In this document: positions 20,502 to 31,502 of the stretch, piece by piece | Position numbering within the stretch: position 1 is the stretch's first letter | Layout: each line of letters begins with the position of its first letter | Assembly: GCF_009938165.1 (NCBI RefSeq) | Contig: NZ_AP019649.1 | Location: forward strand, 1,984,001 to 2,048,000 | DNA: 64,000 bases | Origin: Vibrio taketomensis | GTDB taxonomy: Bacteria; Pseudomonadota; Gammaproteobacteria; Enterobacterales; Vibrionaceae | Direction of reading: 5' to 3' | Made by a program: the position numbers and the translations under genes | The notes under the pieces: generated by a model | Told to the model about the DNA's origin: nothing | Seen by the model: only the letters and a program-made list of their open reading frames with translations | The model's database searches: none

Positions 20502-22205
20502 TTACTCAGCGTTACCTTCAGCAATCTTTGCTAAATTGGCATCGTTTTCTTCACGCAGTACTCGGCGAAGGATCTTACCGACGTTCGTCTTTGGAAGATC
20601 ATCTTTAAACTCAACTAATTTAGGAATTTTGTAGCCAGTCAAATGTTGACGACAGTGAGCAATCACTTCTTCCTTGGTTAAGCTTGGATCGCGTTTCACC
20701 ACATAAAGCTTCACAATCTCGCCTGATACTTCATGCGCTTGACCAATCGCAGCCACTTCAAGCACCTTGCCGTGTGTTGAAACCACATCTTCGATTTCAT
20801 TTGGGTAAACGTTGAAGCCTGAAACAAGGATCATGTCTTTCTTGCGGTCAACGATGTATAGCAAACCTTCGTCATCAAACTTAACGATGTCACCCGTTGA
20901 CAGCCAACCATCTTCTGTCAGTACTTCTTTGGTTGCTTCAGTGCGCTGCCAGTAACCTTGCATTACCTGAGGACCACGTACTTGTAGCTCACCTACTTCG
21001 GTATTTGGCAACACATTACCTTCTTCATCGACAATTCGAACGTCAGTCGATGGTACAGGCAAGCCAATCGCACCTGTATAGTCAACCAAATCGTAAGGAT
21101 TACCCGTTACCAATGGAGAGCATTCCGTTAGGCCGTAACCTTCAAGTAGATGCACGCCTGTGATTTTCTTCCAACGTTCAGCAACACCACGCTGTACAGC
21201 CATGCCACCACCCACTGAAAGCTTCATCTTTGAGAAATCCAGCTCATGGAAGTCTTCATTGTTAACTAGTGCGTTAAATAGCGTGTTTACGCCAGTAATG
21301 GCTGTAAATGGGTACTTTTGTAGCTCTTTGATAAAGCCCGGAATATCACGAGGGTTGGTGATCAGCAAGTTGCGGCCACCCATCTCGATAAACAGCAGAC
21401 AGTTCACAGTCAGAGCAAACACATGGTATAGCGGCAACGCAGTGACAACCAATTCACGGCCAGCTGACAATACCGGGCCATATGCGCCTTTTGCCTGCAT
21501 GACGTTAGCGACCATGTTGCGATGCGTTAGGATTGCACCTTTCGCTACGCCCGTTGTACCACCTGTGTATTGCAAGAAAGCAATATCATCGCCGGTCATA
21601 AACGGTTTCACGTATTGTAGACGACGACCTTTATGCAATGCCTTACGCATTGAAATTGCACCAGGTAGGTCATATTTCGGTACCATGCCTTTTACGTACT
21701 TAACGACGAAATCAACAATCGTACCTTTGGCGCGTGGTAGCATTTGGCCAAGGCTAGTCAAAATGACGTGTTTAACTGGCGTGTTCTCAACGATTTGCTC
21801 AAGGGTATTAGCAAAGTTAGAAACGATGACAATCGCTTTGGCGCCCGAGTCATTCAATTGGTGCTCAAGCTCGCGTGGAGTGTAAAGCGGGTTCACGTTT
21901 ACGGCGATAAGACCTGCGCGCAACACACCAAATAGTGCCACTGGGTATTGCAGTAGGTTTGGCATCATCAATGCCACACGGTCGCCTTTTTGTAGCTTAA
22001 GATCGTTTTGTAGGTACGCGGCAAAAGCACGGCTGCGCTCTTCCAGTTTTCGGAAGGTCATCACCGAACCCATGTTCATAAATGCAGGCTGATCAGCATA
22101 TTTAACCACTGATTGCTCAAACATTTCCACTAATGATGGATACTGGTCTGGGTTGATGTGCTCAGGCACTTCACTTGGATAACGAGATAACCAAGGTTTA
22201 TCCAC
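20502..22205 (-). CDS. fadD: Long-chain fatty acid-CoA ligase
   Basis: FadD activates imported long-chain fatty acids to acyl-CoA at the inner membrane, the entry step of beta-oxidation. I chose the GTG start at 22205 ([15 protein letters not shown]), with GAGGAG 7 nt upstream; the frame is open to 22229 but has no better site. This gives 567 residues. AMP-binding motifs are [20 protein letters not shown] and STGDI. No FadR-like palindrome is evident in the upstream gap 22206-22326, unlike in front of fadH. Confidence 0.96.
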   Translation of the reverse strand: MDKPWLSRYPSEVPEHINPDQYPSLVEMFEQSVVKYADQPAFMNMGSVMTFRKLEERSRAFAAYLQNDLKLQKGDRVALMMPNLLQYPVALFGVLRAGLIAVNVNPLYTPRELEHQLNDSGAKAIVIVSNFANTLEQIVENTPVKHVILTSLGQMLPRAKGTIVDFVVKYVKGMVPKYDLPGAISMRKALHKGRRLQYVKPFMTGDDIAFLQYTGGTTGVAKGAILTHRNMVANVMQAKGAYGPVLSAGRELVVTALPLYHVFALTVNCLLFIEMGGRNLLITNPRDIPGFIKELQKYPFTAITGVNTLFNALVNNEDFHELDFSKMKLSVGGGMAVQRGVAERWKKITGVHLLEGYGLTECSPLVTGNPYDLVDYTGAIGLPVPSTDVRIVDEEGNVLPNTEVGELQVRGPQVMQGYWQRTEATKEVLTEDGWLSTGDIVKFDDEGLLYIVDRKKDMILVSGFNVYPNEIEDVVSTHGKVLEVAAIGQAHEVSGEIVKLYVVKRDPSLTKEEVIAHCRQHLTGYKIPKLVEFKDDLPKTNVGKILRRVLREENDANLAKIAEGNAE

Positions 22206-22326
22206 GATACTACTCCTCGAATTAGACAAATATTGTATTTATTGTATTGCGACGTTTATGGCACGTCGTTCATGCAATATTACAACACAGGCTGAGTGTT
22301 CAAGCACCTAATGCTCAAACACTTGT

Positions 22327-23172
22327 TTAAATTTTGTTAACCAAAGCAAGAATTTCTAACGCCACTTGCTCTGGTTGCTCCAAATGGCAATGATGTCCAC
22401 CATCCAAGACGACAACATCGGCTAATGTGTCGCTAACTTGCTGCAAGGAAGGGTAACCATTGCTCCCCAAGATAACGAGCTGAGGACAGACTATATGCTG
22501 TCGAATTTCATCAGCATGTGCAGGCGACATGCGGTAGAGTGAGTCACTTTGTAGTTTACGATCGTGGCGCAATTGCCAACCATGCTCTGCAGGTTGTGAA
22601 CCTCGCTGTACAATGGGCGCAATTTGCTCCGCACTCACATGATTTAATTCCGCTCGACGCGCAATCATCTCATTAAGAGAGCTAAATTGACGAGCGGGTT
22701 TACTGCGTATTCGTCGGCGACTGGTAATGCCACCCCTCAGTCTTGAGAGCGAATACTCACTCGATTCCGCCAGCGGACCATTACCTTCGATCTGAATCAA
22801 AGCCGCAACTTGCTCAGGAAAGGCGGCACTATAGCAACTTGCAATCAAAGCACCAAGTGAATGTCCTACCAACAACAACTTGTTTGGCGAAAGAATCGCC
22901 AAAAACTGATGTAAATCGTCGATATAGTCATGGAAGGGATAATAATTACCAGCCTCTTTATGGCTAGACAAGCCATGCCCAGGTAAATCCACCGCACATT
23001 GATGTAACTTGGGATTTAGCTGATGTACCGCATGCATAGTGGTCGTAAAACTGGCGGCATTGTCCAACCAACCATGCAGGTAGACAATCGAGTAATCAGA
23101 GTCAGAAACACTCCCAAATTCCGTGGTGGCGATTGAAATATCCGCCAACTGACAACGACTTTCTCTTAGCAT
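22327..23172 (-). CDS. Alpha/beta-fold hydrolase
   Basis: This is a 281-residue cytoplasmic alpha/beta hydrolase. The oxyanion motif HGW is at residues 33-35, DLPGHGLS follows, and the nucleophile is S105 in VGHSLGALIAS. The catalytic histidine is probably in the late DGGHHCHLEQPEQVA stretch. It lies between slp and fadD on the same strand, an order common in vibrios, but nothing shows a link to fatty-acid use. The substrate is unknown; ester or thioester hydrolysis is the general family activity. Confidence 0.85.
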   Translation of the reverse strand: MLRESRCQLADISIATTEFGSVSDSDYSIVYLHGWLDNAASFTTTMHAVHQLNPKLHQCAVDLPGHGLSSHKEAGNYYPFHDYIDDLHQFLAILSPNKLLLVGHSLGALIASCYSAAFPEQVAALIQIEGNGPLAESSEYSLSRLRGGITSRRRIRSKPARQFSSLNEMIARRAELNHVSAEQIAPIVQRGSQPAEHGWQLRHDRKLQSDSLYRMSPAHADEIRQHIVCPQLVILGSNGYPSLQQVSDTLADVVVLDGGHHCHLEQPEQVALEILALVNKI

Positions 23173-23180
23173 TATCGCGC

Positions 23181-23738
23181 TTACCTAACGTCTTTAATCA
23201 CGCGCCCTTGGCGAGGCTGAAAGTGAATATCGTTACACGCAATACCATAGCATGGATAAAAATCACTATAGCGATCATAAATCACTACGCGCTCTTCAAC
23301 GCGCCACAAACGAAAACCGGTGACATCCATCGTTGGAAACTGATACTGATATTCACCCACCTCTGAAGTTTCGCTGCCCGTAGCGTTACCCAGAACGGTA
23401 ATTAAACGCCCATCCGCAAGCGCTACCGGATCAACAAAACCAGGGAAGTAAGCAACAAAGCGCCCAGTTGGCTCAAGGTCAATATCCGGCTTACCCGCAG
23501 AATCAATCGGTAAATTAACAATTTCGACTCGAGTTTTGTCAGCCAAATTGGTGACTTTCGCAATGACACCACCCAAGCGCACCTCAGGTTTAAGCTGTAG
23601 TTGGCTTTGCCAAACATTGTAATGAGTCACCAGATTAGGGTTATCTGAAGCTAACTGAGGGGGCAATGAAGAACATGCGTTCAAAAATAAAAGAATTGTG
23701 ATGGCAACAACAGCCTTAAAACAACGAAGAATACCCAT
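23181..23738 (-). CDS. slp: Slp family outer membrane lipoprotein
   Basis: This is a 185-residue lipoprotein of the Slp (starvation-inducible) family. The N-terminus has a basic start, a hydrophobic stretch and a lipobox LNAC followed by SS, with the lipidated cysteine at residue 22. I chose the ATG at 23738 because the AAAGG motif is 10 nt upstream of it, whereas it directly abuts the ATG at 23747. The mature protein has no Asp at +2, which fits outer-membrane sorting by the Lol system. Slp proteins respond to starvation or acid in E. coli; the role here is unknown. Confidence 0.88.
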   Translation of the reverse strand: MGILRCFKAVVAITILLFLNACSSLPPQLASDNPNLVTHYNVWQSQLQLKPEVRLGGVIAKVTNLADKTRVEIVNLPIDSAGKPDIDLEPTGRFVAYFPGFVDPVALADGRLITVLGNATGSETSEVGEYQYQFPTMDVTGFRLWRVEERVVIYDRYSDFYPCYGIACNDIHFQPRQGRVIKDVR

Positions 23739-23797
23739 AACAACCATACCTTTTTGGGGTTATGTATCTATACCTAAGGAATCTCGAGATACTTGAA

Positions 23798-23820
23798 TAT
23801 ATCTATAGTAGCTAGATATA
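23798..23820. repeat. Perfect 8-bp inverted repeat overlapping a gene end
   Basis: TATATCTA (23798-23805) and TAGATATA (23813-23820) flank a 7-nt loop and overlap the stop codon of the 23812-24117 gene. The hairpin is AT-rich and lacks a T run, so it is not a standard terminator. A 10-bp perfect palindrome ATCTCGAGAT lies about 10 nt away, near 23781-23790. Confidence 0.6.
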
Positions 23821-24117
23821 GATATCGACACCAAGCAATTGCATTAGTTCTTCGCGCTTCGCTTGATTCATCACGCGCATGTATTCTTCCATCGCTTTGC
23901 GACTGCGCCCTTCGGGCAAATCGTATTGAATGTGCGCACGATGAATATCCGATTCTTGAACATGGCGAATAGTATGGGCGACAGCATTAGCCACCTTTGA
24001 TGGTTGACTAACCTCTGACTTAGCGTTGGACTTACCAATACCTTTGTTCTTATTTATTCGGTTCGGTTTATTCGAACCAGGAATAATCGCCGGAGGTAAG
24101 CCGTTAATTGATGCCAT
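23812..24117 (-). CDS. Conserved small protein of unknown function
   Basis: I do not recognise this 101-residue protein. The N-terminal third is rich in Asn, Lys, Pro and Ser and probably disordered. The C-terminal half looks helical and charged (ESDIHRAHIQYDLPEGRSRKAMEEYMRVMNQAKREEL is the core, positions about 54-90). It has no signal peptide, membrane segment or cysteine. A GAAGAG motif precedes the ATG. It sits between tsaB and slp with gaps of about 60 nt on each side, all on one strand, and is likely cotranscribed with one of them. The steady codon use and spacing support a real gene. Confidence 0.7.
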   Translation of the reverse strand: MASINGLPPAIIPGSNKPNRINKNKGIGKSNAKSEVSQPSKVANAVAHTIRHVQESDIHRAHIQYDLPEGRSRKAMEEYMRVMNQAKREELMQLLGVDIYI

Positions 24118-24175
24118 ACTCTTCGCCTATCATCTTGTTAAGTGGACACCTACAGCATAGATGCCCTCTATCGGA

Positions 24176-24877
24176 TTATTCGCGGCCTGGTAGTTTTTTC
24201 CACGCAACGTTATCACGCAGGTAAACTGGGCTTGATTCTTCAACTGGTACCGTTTGGCCTTTTTGCAGCATTAACTTCGCTACTTGTACGATATCTTGTG
24301 AATCAGGATAAAGTACGTCGCCCTGAGTGCGGTTTAGCACTAGTGGTTGCAGCGCATCTGCGTATGCATCCCAACCTGTACCTGCCATTGTCCATGCTTG
24401 ATCATCTGCCACTACTTGTTCGACAAGCGTTGCAGGTGCAATCACACACTCTTGATCGACAGCTAACCATTCGCCAGACTCTTGACGACGGTAACGTCCC
24501 CAGTATACCTCTTCCATACGCGCATCAATCGCCGCGGCGACGTGGGTTGCACCATGTAAGCGGAAAGAACCTTGCGCCATTGCTTCAAGGGTAGACACGC
24601 CGATCATTGGTAGATTGGCACCAAATGCTAAGCCTTGTGCAATACCGATGCCAATTCGAACACCAGTAAAGCTGCCCGGACCACGTCCGTATGCCAACGC
24701 ATCCAATTCAGCAAGCGTTAAACCGGCTTCTTTTAGCACTTCATCAACCATTGGTAGCACTTTCTTGGTGTGATCACGTGGTGCAACTTCACTGCGAACA
24801 TACACTTGGTCATCCACCAGCAATGCTACTGAACAGTTCTCAGTTGAAGTGTCTAAAGCAAGAATTTTTGTGCTCAT
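24176..24877 (-). CDS. tsaB: tRNA threonylcarbamoyladenosine biosynthesis protein TsaB
   Basis: TsaB partners TsaD and TsaE in making t6A at position 37 of ANN-decoding tRNAs. It has 233 residues from the ATG at 24877 ([20 protein letters not shown]); the open frame to 24907 adds residues not seen in the family. The N-terminal ASKHA motif LALDTST and the [14 protein letters not shown] segment are typical. It lies downstream of yoaA, a conserved pairing. Confidence 0.94.
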   Translation of the reverse strand: MSTKILALDTSTENCSVALLVDDQVYVRSEVAPRDHTKKVLPMVDEVLKEAGLTLAELDALAYGRGPGSFTGVRIGIGIAQGLAFGANLPMIGVSTLEAMAQGSFRLHGATHVAAAIDARMEEVYWGRYRRQESGEWLAVDQECVIAPATLVEQVVADDQAWTMAGTGWDAYADALQPLVLNRTQGDVLYPDSQDIVQVAKLMLQKGQTVPVEESSPVYLRDNVAWKKLPGRE

Positions 24878-24930
24878 TAAAATCTCTATTCTTGGTTGTG
24901 GTACCAATCAAAGTAATACTTTGATTATTG

Positions 24931-26862
24931 TTACTCATTGGTACTAGTTTCAGAAATCTCTCGAAGAAAATCTTCGATTACCCCTAAATCACGCGTACGT
25001 GGAATAGCGGGTAAACTGGCGAGAAATACCCCGCCATATTCGCGCGTGACTAAACGATTATCACATATGATCAGCACGCCTTTATCTTGTTGGTCTCGAA
25101 TCAGTCGCCCAACCCCTTGCTTTAGGGTAATCACCGCATCAGGGATTTGAACTTGAGCAAACGGGTCGCCCCCACTCAATCGACAATCTTCGATCCGTGC
25201 TTTTAATAGCGGATCATCGGGTGCGGTAAACGGTAATTTATCGATAATAACACAGCTCAGTGTATCACCTCTAACATCAATCCCTTCCCAGAAGGCACCG
25301 GTTGCCACCAGCAACGCATTCCCAAGCGTCATAAACTCCGCCAGCGTTTTCTGTTTACTCGTCTCACCTTGCATTAACACGGGCACGGTGAGCACTTCAC
25401 GAAATCGCTCGCCTAACTCTCGCATCATGCTATGTGAGGTACAAAGAAAGAAACAGCGCCCTTGGTTTTGTTCAATGACTGGCGCTAGCATGGTCACCAA
25501 CTTATCCGCGAGACCGGCACTGTTGGGTTCGGGCAGATAACGAGGTACACACAGTCTCGCTTGTGTCTGATAATCAAACGGGCTTGGTAATGAAAACTGC
25601 GCTGCAGGCTTAAGCCCCAATCGTGAGGTGAAATGACCAAAATCATCGTTCACGGCCAATGTTGCGGAAGTAAAAATCCAAGTCCCCTGTTTGAGTTCAA
25701 TCTGTTCATGAAACTTATCCGCCACACTAAGCGGTGTGATATGCAAACTAAAGTGACGTGGTGTCGTATCAAACCAGTATGAATAACCCGTAATCGATAC
25801 GTCGCAGACTCGCTCAATGCGCGCTTTAATCGTATGCGCTCGCTCAAATGCCACATCAAGAATTTGGCTCCGACCTAGTGCAATTTTTAACACATCAATC
25901 GCGAAATCCAGAGCCTCTCGCACACGTTCAACTTCGCGAGCTATGGTCGGGGAATTAATCGCTTCACGCCAGTTACCACGAAAGCCTGGCTCACCCAAAC
26001 AAATGCGTAGGTCACCCGCTGACTGCACTAATTTATCCGCCACTTTTTGCAGTTGGCGCATGTCTTTAGCTTCAGTGCGATAACCAATTTCAATATCTTT
26101 TGCAAGCTCTTGAATCTGACGACTCGAGACGCTTTGGCCAAAATACTGGCTGGCGATATCGGGTATTTGATGCGCCTCATCAAAGATGAAAACTTCCGCT
26201 TCAGGGATCAGCTCTCCGAACCCCGTCTCTTTGATGGCCAAATCCGCCATAAAGAGGTGATGGTTAACCACCACGACATCGGCATCTAATGCTTTTTTAC
26301 GCGCTTTGAGTACAAAGCACTCGGTGTAATTTGGACACTCCTTACCAAGGCAATTATCATTGGTTGAAGTAATGGTTGGAATAACGGGACTATCTTCAGC
26401 AATCGCATCACATTCTCCCAAATCCCCCGTTTTACTCTCTGATGACCAAGCGCGCACTTTGACCAATTGAGTCAATAATGTTGGATCTGCATGAGTGGTA
26501 TGGCTTTCCACCATTTGGCGCGTCAGGCGTTCGATGCATAGATAATTAGCCCGCCCTTTTAGTAGCGCCACTTGGCCGTAAAAGCCAAGTGCAGATGTCA
26601 TCAAAGGTAAGTCACGATGGAATAGCTGCTCTTGCAGGTTTTTTGAACCGGTACTGATAATGGTCTTTTTGCCACTCAACAGCGCGGGCACTAAATAGGC
26701 AAAGGTTTTGCCTGTCCCTGTTCCGGCTTCGATCACAAGTTGAGCTTGGTCTTTAATCGCTTTGTGTACCGCTTCTGCCATATCAAGCTGTGCCTGACGA
26801 GGCTGAAAGCCGGGTATGGCTTTACCCAAAGCGCCATCTTGTGAAAAGGTTTTTGTGATCAT
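24931..26862 (-). CDS. yoaA: DinG-family ATP-dependent helicase YoaA
   Basis: This is a 643-residue superfamily 2 XPD/DinG-like 5'-3' DNA helicase. Walker A is EAGTGTGKTF, the DEAH box is in FDEAHQIPD, and the late VATGAFWEGIDVRGD and VGRLIRDQQDKG motifs are present. Four cysteines around RANYLC, CLGKEC and TECF can bind an iron-sulfur cluster. In E. coli YoaA binds the Pol III chi subunit and aids repair. No LexA box is seen in the short upstream region. Confidence 0.92.
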   Translation of the reverse strand: MITKTFSQDGALGKAIPGFQPRQAQLDMAEAVHKAIKDQAQLVIEAGTGTGKTFAYLVPALLSGKKTIISTGSKNLQEQLFHRDLPLMTSALGFYGQVALLKGRANYLCIERLTRQMVESHTTHADPTLLTQLVKVRAWSSESKTGDLGECDAIAEDSPVIPTITSTNDNCLGKECPNYTECFVLKARKKALDADVVVVNHHLFMADLAIKETGFGELIPEAEVFIFDEAHQIPDIASQYFGQSVSSRQIQELAKDIEIGYRTEAKDMRQLQKVADKLVQSAGDLRICLGEPGFRGNWREAINSPTIAREVERVREALDFAIDVLKIALGRSQILDVAFERAHTIKARIERVCDVSITGYSYWFDTTPRHFSLHITPLSVADKFHEQIELKQGTWIFTSATLAVNDDFGHFTSRLGLKPAAQFSLPSPFDYQTQARLCVPRYLPEPNSAGLADKLVTMLAPVIEQNQGRCFFLCTSHSMMRELGERFREVLTVPVLMQGETSKQKTLAEFMTLGNALLVATGAFWEGIDVRGDTLSCVIIDKLPFTAPDDPLLKARIEDCRLSGGDPFAQVQIPDAVITLKQGVGRLIRDQQDKGVLIICDNRLVTREYGGVFLASLPAIPRTRDLGVIEDFLREISETSTNE

Positions 26863-26913
26863 TGAAGTGCAGCGGTGAGCGATTTTAAAGGGCGATTATA
26901 GCCTGTTTAAATA

Positions 26914-26944
26914 CAAAAACGCGACTCTAAGCAGTCGCGTTTTG
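26914..26944 (-). terminator. Rho-independent terminator after the small gene at 26971
   Basis: A perfect 11-bp stem AAAACGCGACT/AGTCGCGTTTT (26916-26926 with 26933-26943) ends in T on either strand. It separates the small unknown gene from yoaA. Confidence 0.85.
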
Positions 26945-26970
26945 TCGATTGTTCATTTCGCTACAAATCA

Positions 26971-27171
26971 TCAGCGTCGATTGAGGTAACGAGATAACCA
27001 TGCTGGTCCCTCAAACTCACTTTGACTATCAATAATTGCTTTAGCTGCATCACTTGGCGACGCTTTCGATTCCCACATTTCACTTAAAATGGATTGGTCT
27101 AGCTGACAGTCACCTAGCAGACTGTTCACTCTTTCGCTGTATAGTTTACGGGCTAATAGTTCTTTATCCAT
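26971..27171 (-). CDS. Small conserved protein of unknown function
   Basis: This 66-residue soluble protein begins MDKELLARKLYSERVNSLLG. The frame is open to 27213, but an AAGGTGG ribosome binding site 5 nt upstream of the ATG at 27171 decides the start. It is charged and helical, with one cysteine (C22) and a W-L-x-RYLNRR C-terminus. It has its own terminator and is divergent from purU. I do not recognise the family and infer no function. Confidence 0.7.
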   Translation of the reverse strand: MDKELLARKLYSERVNSLLGDCQLDQSILSEMWESKASPSDAAKAIIDSQSEFEGPAWLSRYLNRR

Positions 27172-27284
27172 AACAACCACCTTAAGACACTCAATGAGGA
27201 ATGAAAACGACAACTGCTAATCCACTAAATGCAGATTATTGGTTGAATTCTGAATGATATTAGTTTAATTGTTAGCCTATTAAT

Positions 27285-27325
27285 GAGGTTTAGCTCACTC
27301 TTATAAACCTCTGAAAAATTTCAGA
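27285..27325. promoter_or_regulatory. Two adjoining inverted repeats in the purU upstream region
   Basis: GAGGTTTA (27285-27292) and TAAACCTC (27304-27311) form a perfect 8-bp inverted repeat with an 11-nt spacer. TCTGAAA (27310-27316) and TTTCAGA (27319-27325) form a second, 2-nt-spaced palindrome. They end 36 nt before the purU ATG, so they may be operators or mutually exclusive leader hairpins. The regulator is unknown. Confidence 0.5.
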
Positions 27326-27360
27326 ATACGAAAAAAATAAATCACGGAAGTACGAACTAA

Positions 27361-28194
27361 ATGGAAAAGAAAACACTGCTAACTCACTGTAGTGATGCCC
27401 CAGGGCTTATCTCTAAAATCACCAATATTTGTTATAAACACCAACTAAACATTATTCATAACAGTGAATACGTGGATAACTCTAGCGGTCACTTTTTTAT
27501 GCGTACCGAGTTAGAAGGTTATTTCAACGACACGACTTTTTTGGCGGATTTAGATCACGCATTGCCAACGGGAGCCAAACGCAAATTGGTCGACTCAAGC
27601 CGCAAACGTGTGGTGATTTTAGTCACCAAAGAAGCACATTGTTTAGGCGATATTTTAATGAAAACTTACGATGGCAGCTTAGATATTGACATTGCCGCAG
27701 TGGTGGGTAATTACGATAAGTTGCAAGGTTTAACCGAGAAGTTTGATATCCCTTACCATCACGTGAGTCATGAGAATCTATCGCGCGAAGAGCACGAAGC
27801 GAAGCTATTGGCAGTCATTGAGCCGTATCAAGCGGACTATCTGGTACTGGCTAAATACATGCGCGTATTAACGCCAACTTTCGTGGAAAAATTCCATCAC
27901 AAAATCATCAATATTCACCACAGTTTCTTGCCAGCATTTATTGGCGCGAAACCGTACCAACAAGCGTTTGATCGAGGTGTAAAGATCATCGGTGCGACCG
28001 CGCACTTTGTTACCAACGACTTAGATGAAGGGCCGATCATTAAGCAAGATGTGATTCCCGTTGATCACACCCTCACCGCAGCAGATATGGCACAAGCTGG
28101 TCGTGACGTTGAGAAAAACGTACTGAGCCGTGCGCTCACCAAAGTAGTGAACGATCGCGTATTTGTTTACGGCAACAAAACGGTGATTTTATAG
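27361..28194 (+). CDS. purU: Formyltetrahydrofolate deformylase
   Basis: PurU hydrolyses 10-formyl-THF to formate and THF, balancing one-carbon pools and feeding formate to PurT. It has 277 residues. An N-terminal ACT domain (about 4-85) can bind regulators such as methionine or glycine. The formyltransferase-fold domain carries the NIHHSFLPAF motif and the LDEGPII aspartate of the Asn-His-Asp site. A GGAAG motif lies about 10 nt before the ATG. It is monocistronic by spacing. Confidence 0.96.
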   Translation: MEKKTLLTHCSDAPGLISKITNICYKHQLNIIHNSEYVDNSSGHFFMRTELEGYFNDTTFLADLDHALPTGAKRKLVDSSRKRVVILVTKEAHCLGDILMKTYDGSLDIDIAAVVGNYDKLQGLTEKFDIPYHHVSHENLSREEHEAKLLAVIEPYQADYLVLAKYMRVLTPTFVEKFHHKIINIHHSFLPAFIGAKPYQQAFDRGVKIIGATAHFVTNDLDEGPIIKQDVIPVDHTLTAADMAQAGRDVEKNVLSRALTKVVNDRVFVYGNKTVIL

Positions 28195-28205
28195 TCGTGA
28201 ATCAA

Positions 28206-28256
28206 CACCAACGACGAAATTTGAACTGAAACGCTGGCTTAAATTTCGTCGTGGTG
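28206..28256. repeat. Long inverted repeat downstream of purU
   Basis: The arms 28206-28222 and 28241-28256 (core ACGACGAAATTT / AAATTTCGTCGT, 12 bp perfect, plus CACC/GGTG across a one-base bulge) flank an 18-nt loop. It starts 11 nt after the purU stop. There is no T run, so it may act as an mRNA 3' stabiliser rather than an intrinsic terminator. Confidence 0.65.
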
Positions 28257-28444
28257 CTTCTACTGCATCTCACGCCATTTAGTAGCGTGACGATTATCCC
28301 ATTCTTTCAATCACACGCGTATTTCCGCACTCTAACAGATACCCAACCTTCAGCGCCCTCACTATACTGACGCGCCAAGTCGACATCGACTTGATACCAA
28401 GAGAATTCAACTTGGTACTGACGTTAATAATAATGAGCAACAAC

Positions 28445-29020
28445 ATGAAAAAGACCTTTCTAATTGCCGCACTGTCTGCTGCACTTGCTTGCCCTGCATT
28501 GGCTGCAGAGCCGGTTGAGTTTCAAAAAATCCCTCAAATTATGCAGCAATTTGAGTCTGCTGAGCTGTATATCAAAAAAGCTCCGACGCTTGGTCGTCTA
28601 CCAAAACAGCAAGAGCTAGGCATGGATTTCCCGACTTACGTCTCTGATGGTAAAGGGGGTTACAGCCTAGAAACCAATAATGTCATGACCGATAACGTCG
28701 TCATCGCCAGCATGAATAAGCCGATTGTAGGTGATGTGTATAACCAGTGGTTAGTACCGAAAAATGTATGGGTAGAAACATACGGGAACCTACCAACCAG
28801 TACTGAATTTAAGCCATTTAAACGCATTGCAACGATTAAAGCGATTAAGATTGATGATGCCACGCTAAAACTGCTTGGCTCAACTGACGGCAAAACCGCA
28901 ATCATCAAAGTGAGCTGGGATGACAAAGGCATGAAAGTCTACAAAGATGGCTTCCTTGCTGACTACGAATACGGTATTGCACCGCAAGAGATGCAAGAAA
29001 ACTACGAACTGGCAAAATAA
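28445..29020 (+). CDS. Secreted protein of unknown function
   Basis: This is a 191-residue exported protein. The signal peptide MKKTFLIAALSAALACPALA is followed by an AEPVEF mature start. The ATGs at 28433 and 28391 are alternatives, but only 28445 gives a clean signal peptide. The mature part is rich in Lys, Thr and aromatic residues, lacks cysteine, and has no repeat or membrane segment. I do not recognise the family. A terminator follows within 50 nt, so it is monocistronic. A periplasmic location is inferred only from the signal peptide. Confidence 0.75.
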   Translation: MKKTFLIAALSAALACPALAAEPVEFQKIPQIMQQFESAELYIKKAPTLGRLPKQQELGMDFPTYVSDGKGGYSLETNNVMTDNVVIASMNKPIVGDVYNQWLVPKNVWVETYGNLPTSTEFKPFKRIATIKAIKIDDATLKLLGSTDGKTAIIKVSWDDKGMKVYKDGFLADYEYGIAPQEMQENYELAK

Positions 29021-29067
29021 GAGTTAATCGTTTCATTTCGCTAAAGACTCGTAGTAATCCAGATAAA

Positions 29068-29096
29068 GATAAGCCCCGATATTCGGGGCTTTATTC
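29068..29096. terminator. Bidirectional terminator between the secreted protein gene and fadH
   Basis: A perfect 9-bp stem AAGCCCCGA/TCGGGGCTT (29071-29079 with 29083-29091) is flanked by A-rich and T-rich tracts. It serves the two convergent genes. Confidence 0.9.
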
Positions 29097-29126
29097 ATCG
29101 TTTAAAAACACAACTCATCATAAATG

Positions 29127-31173
<2,047 letters not shown>

Positions 31174-31502
31174 TATGACGAAGACAATCAAAAATCAAAC
31201 TTCTGTTTACATTTTTGAAACATAACTCACTTTCTAACGTAGACAATTGTTTTACGCTTCTGATCCATAAACTTAATTGCCACCCAAATTGTACAAACGA
31301 ACAAAAGACGACTCGAAGCCACTACCGAAAGAATGATGGGTTATAGTTTATGAACACTGGTCTCGCTCAATTTCAGGAATTCACGGTATCACTTAACGGT
31401 ATTGTCACCGATTGAAAAATAAAGATTGTGGCGATATTCCTTAACATTCAGTAGGATGTGACTTAGAACACAACAACTCAAAGCAAGTACCGCGGGGAAA
31501 CA
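31174..31502. other. Intergenic region between fadH and sppA
   Basis: About 330 nt separate these divergent genes. Apart from the FadR box at its edge, I see only AT-rich promoter-like sequence. An ACCGCGGGGAAACA stretch runs into the sppA start, with GGGG at about the right spacing as a ribosome binding site. No small ORF or hairpin stands out. Confidence 0.6.

Noticed and set aside
22291-22322. Imperfect inverted repeat between the hydrolase gene and fadD
   Set aside because: Only 10 of 12 positions pair, in two short blocks, with no T run; too weak to call a terminator or operator.
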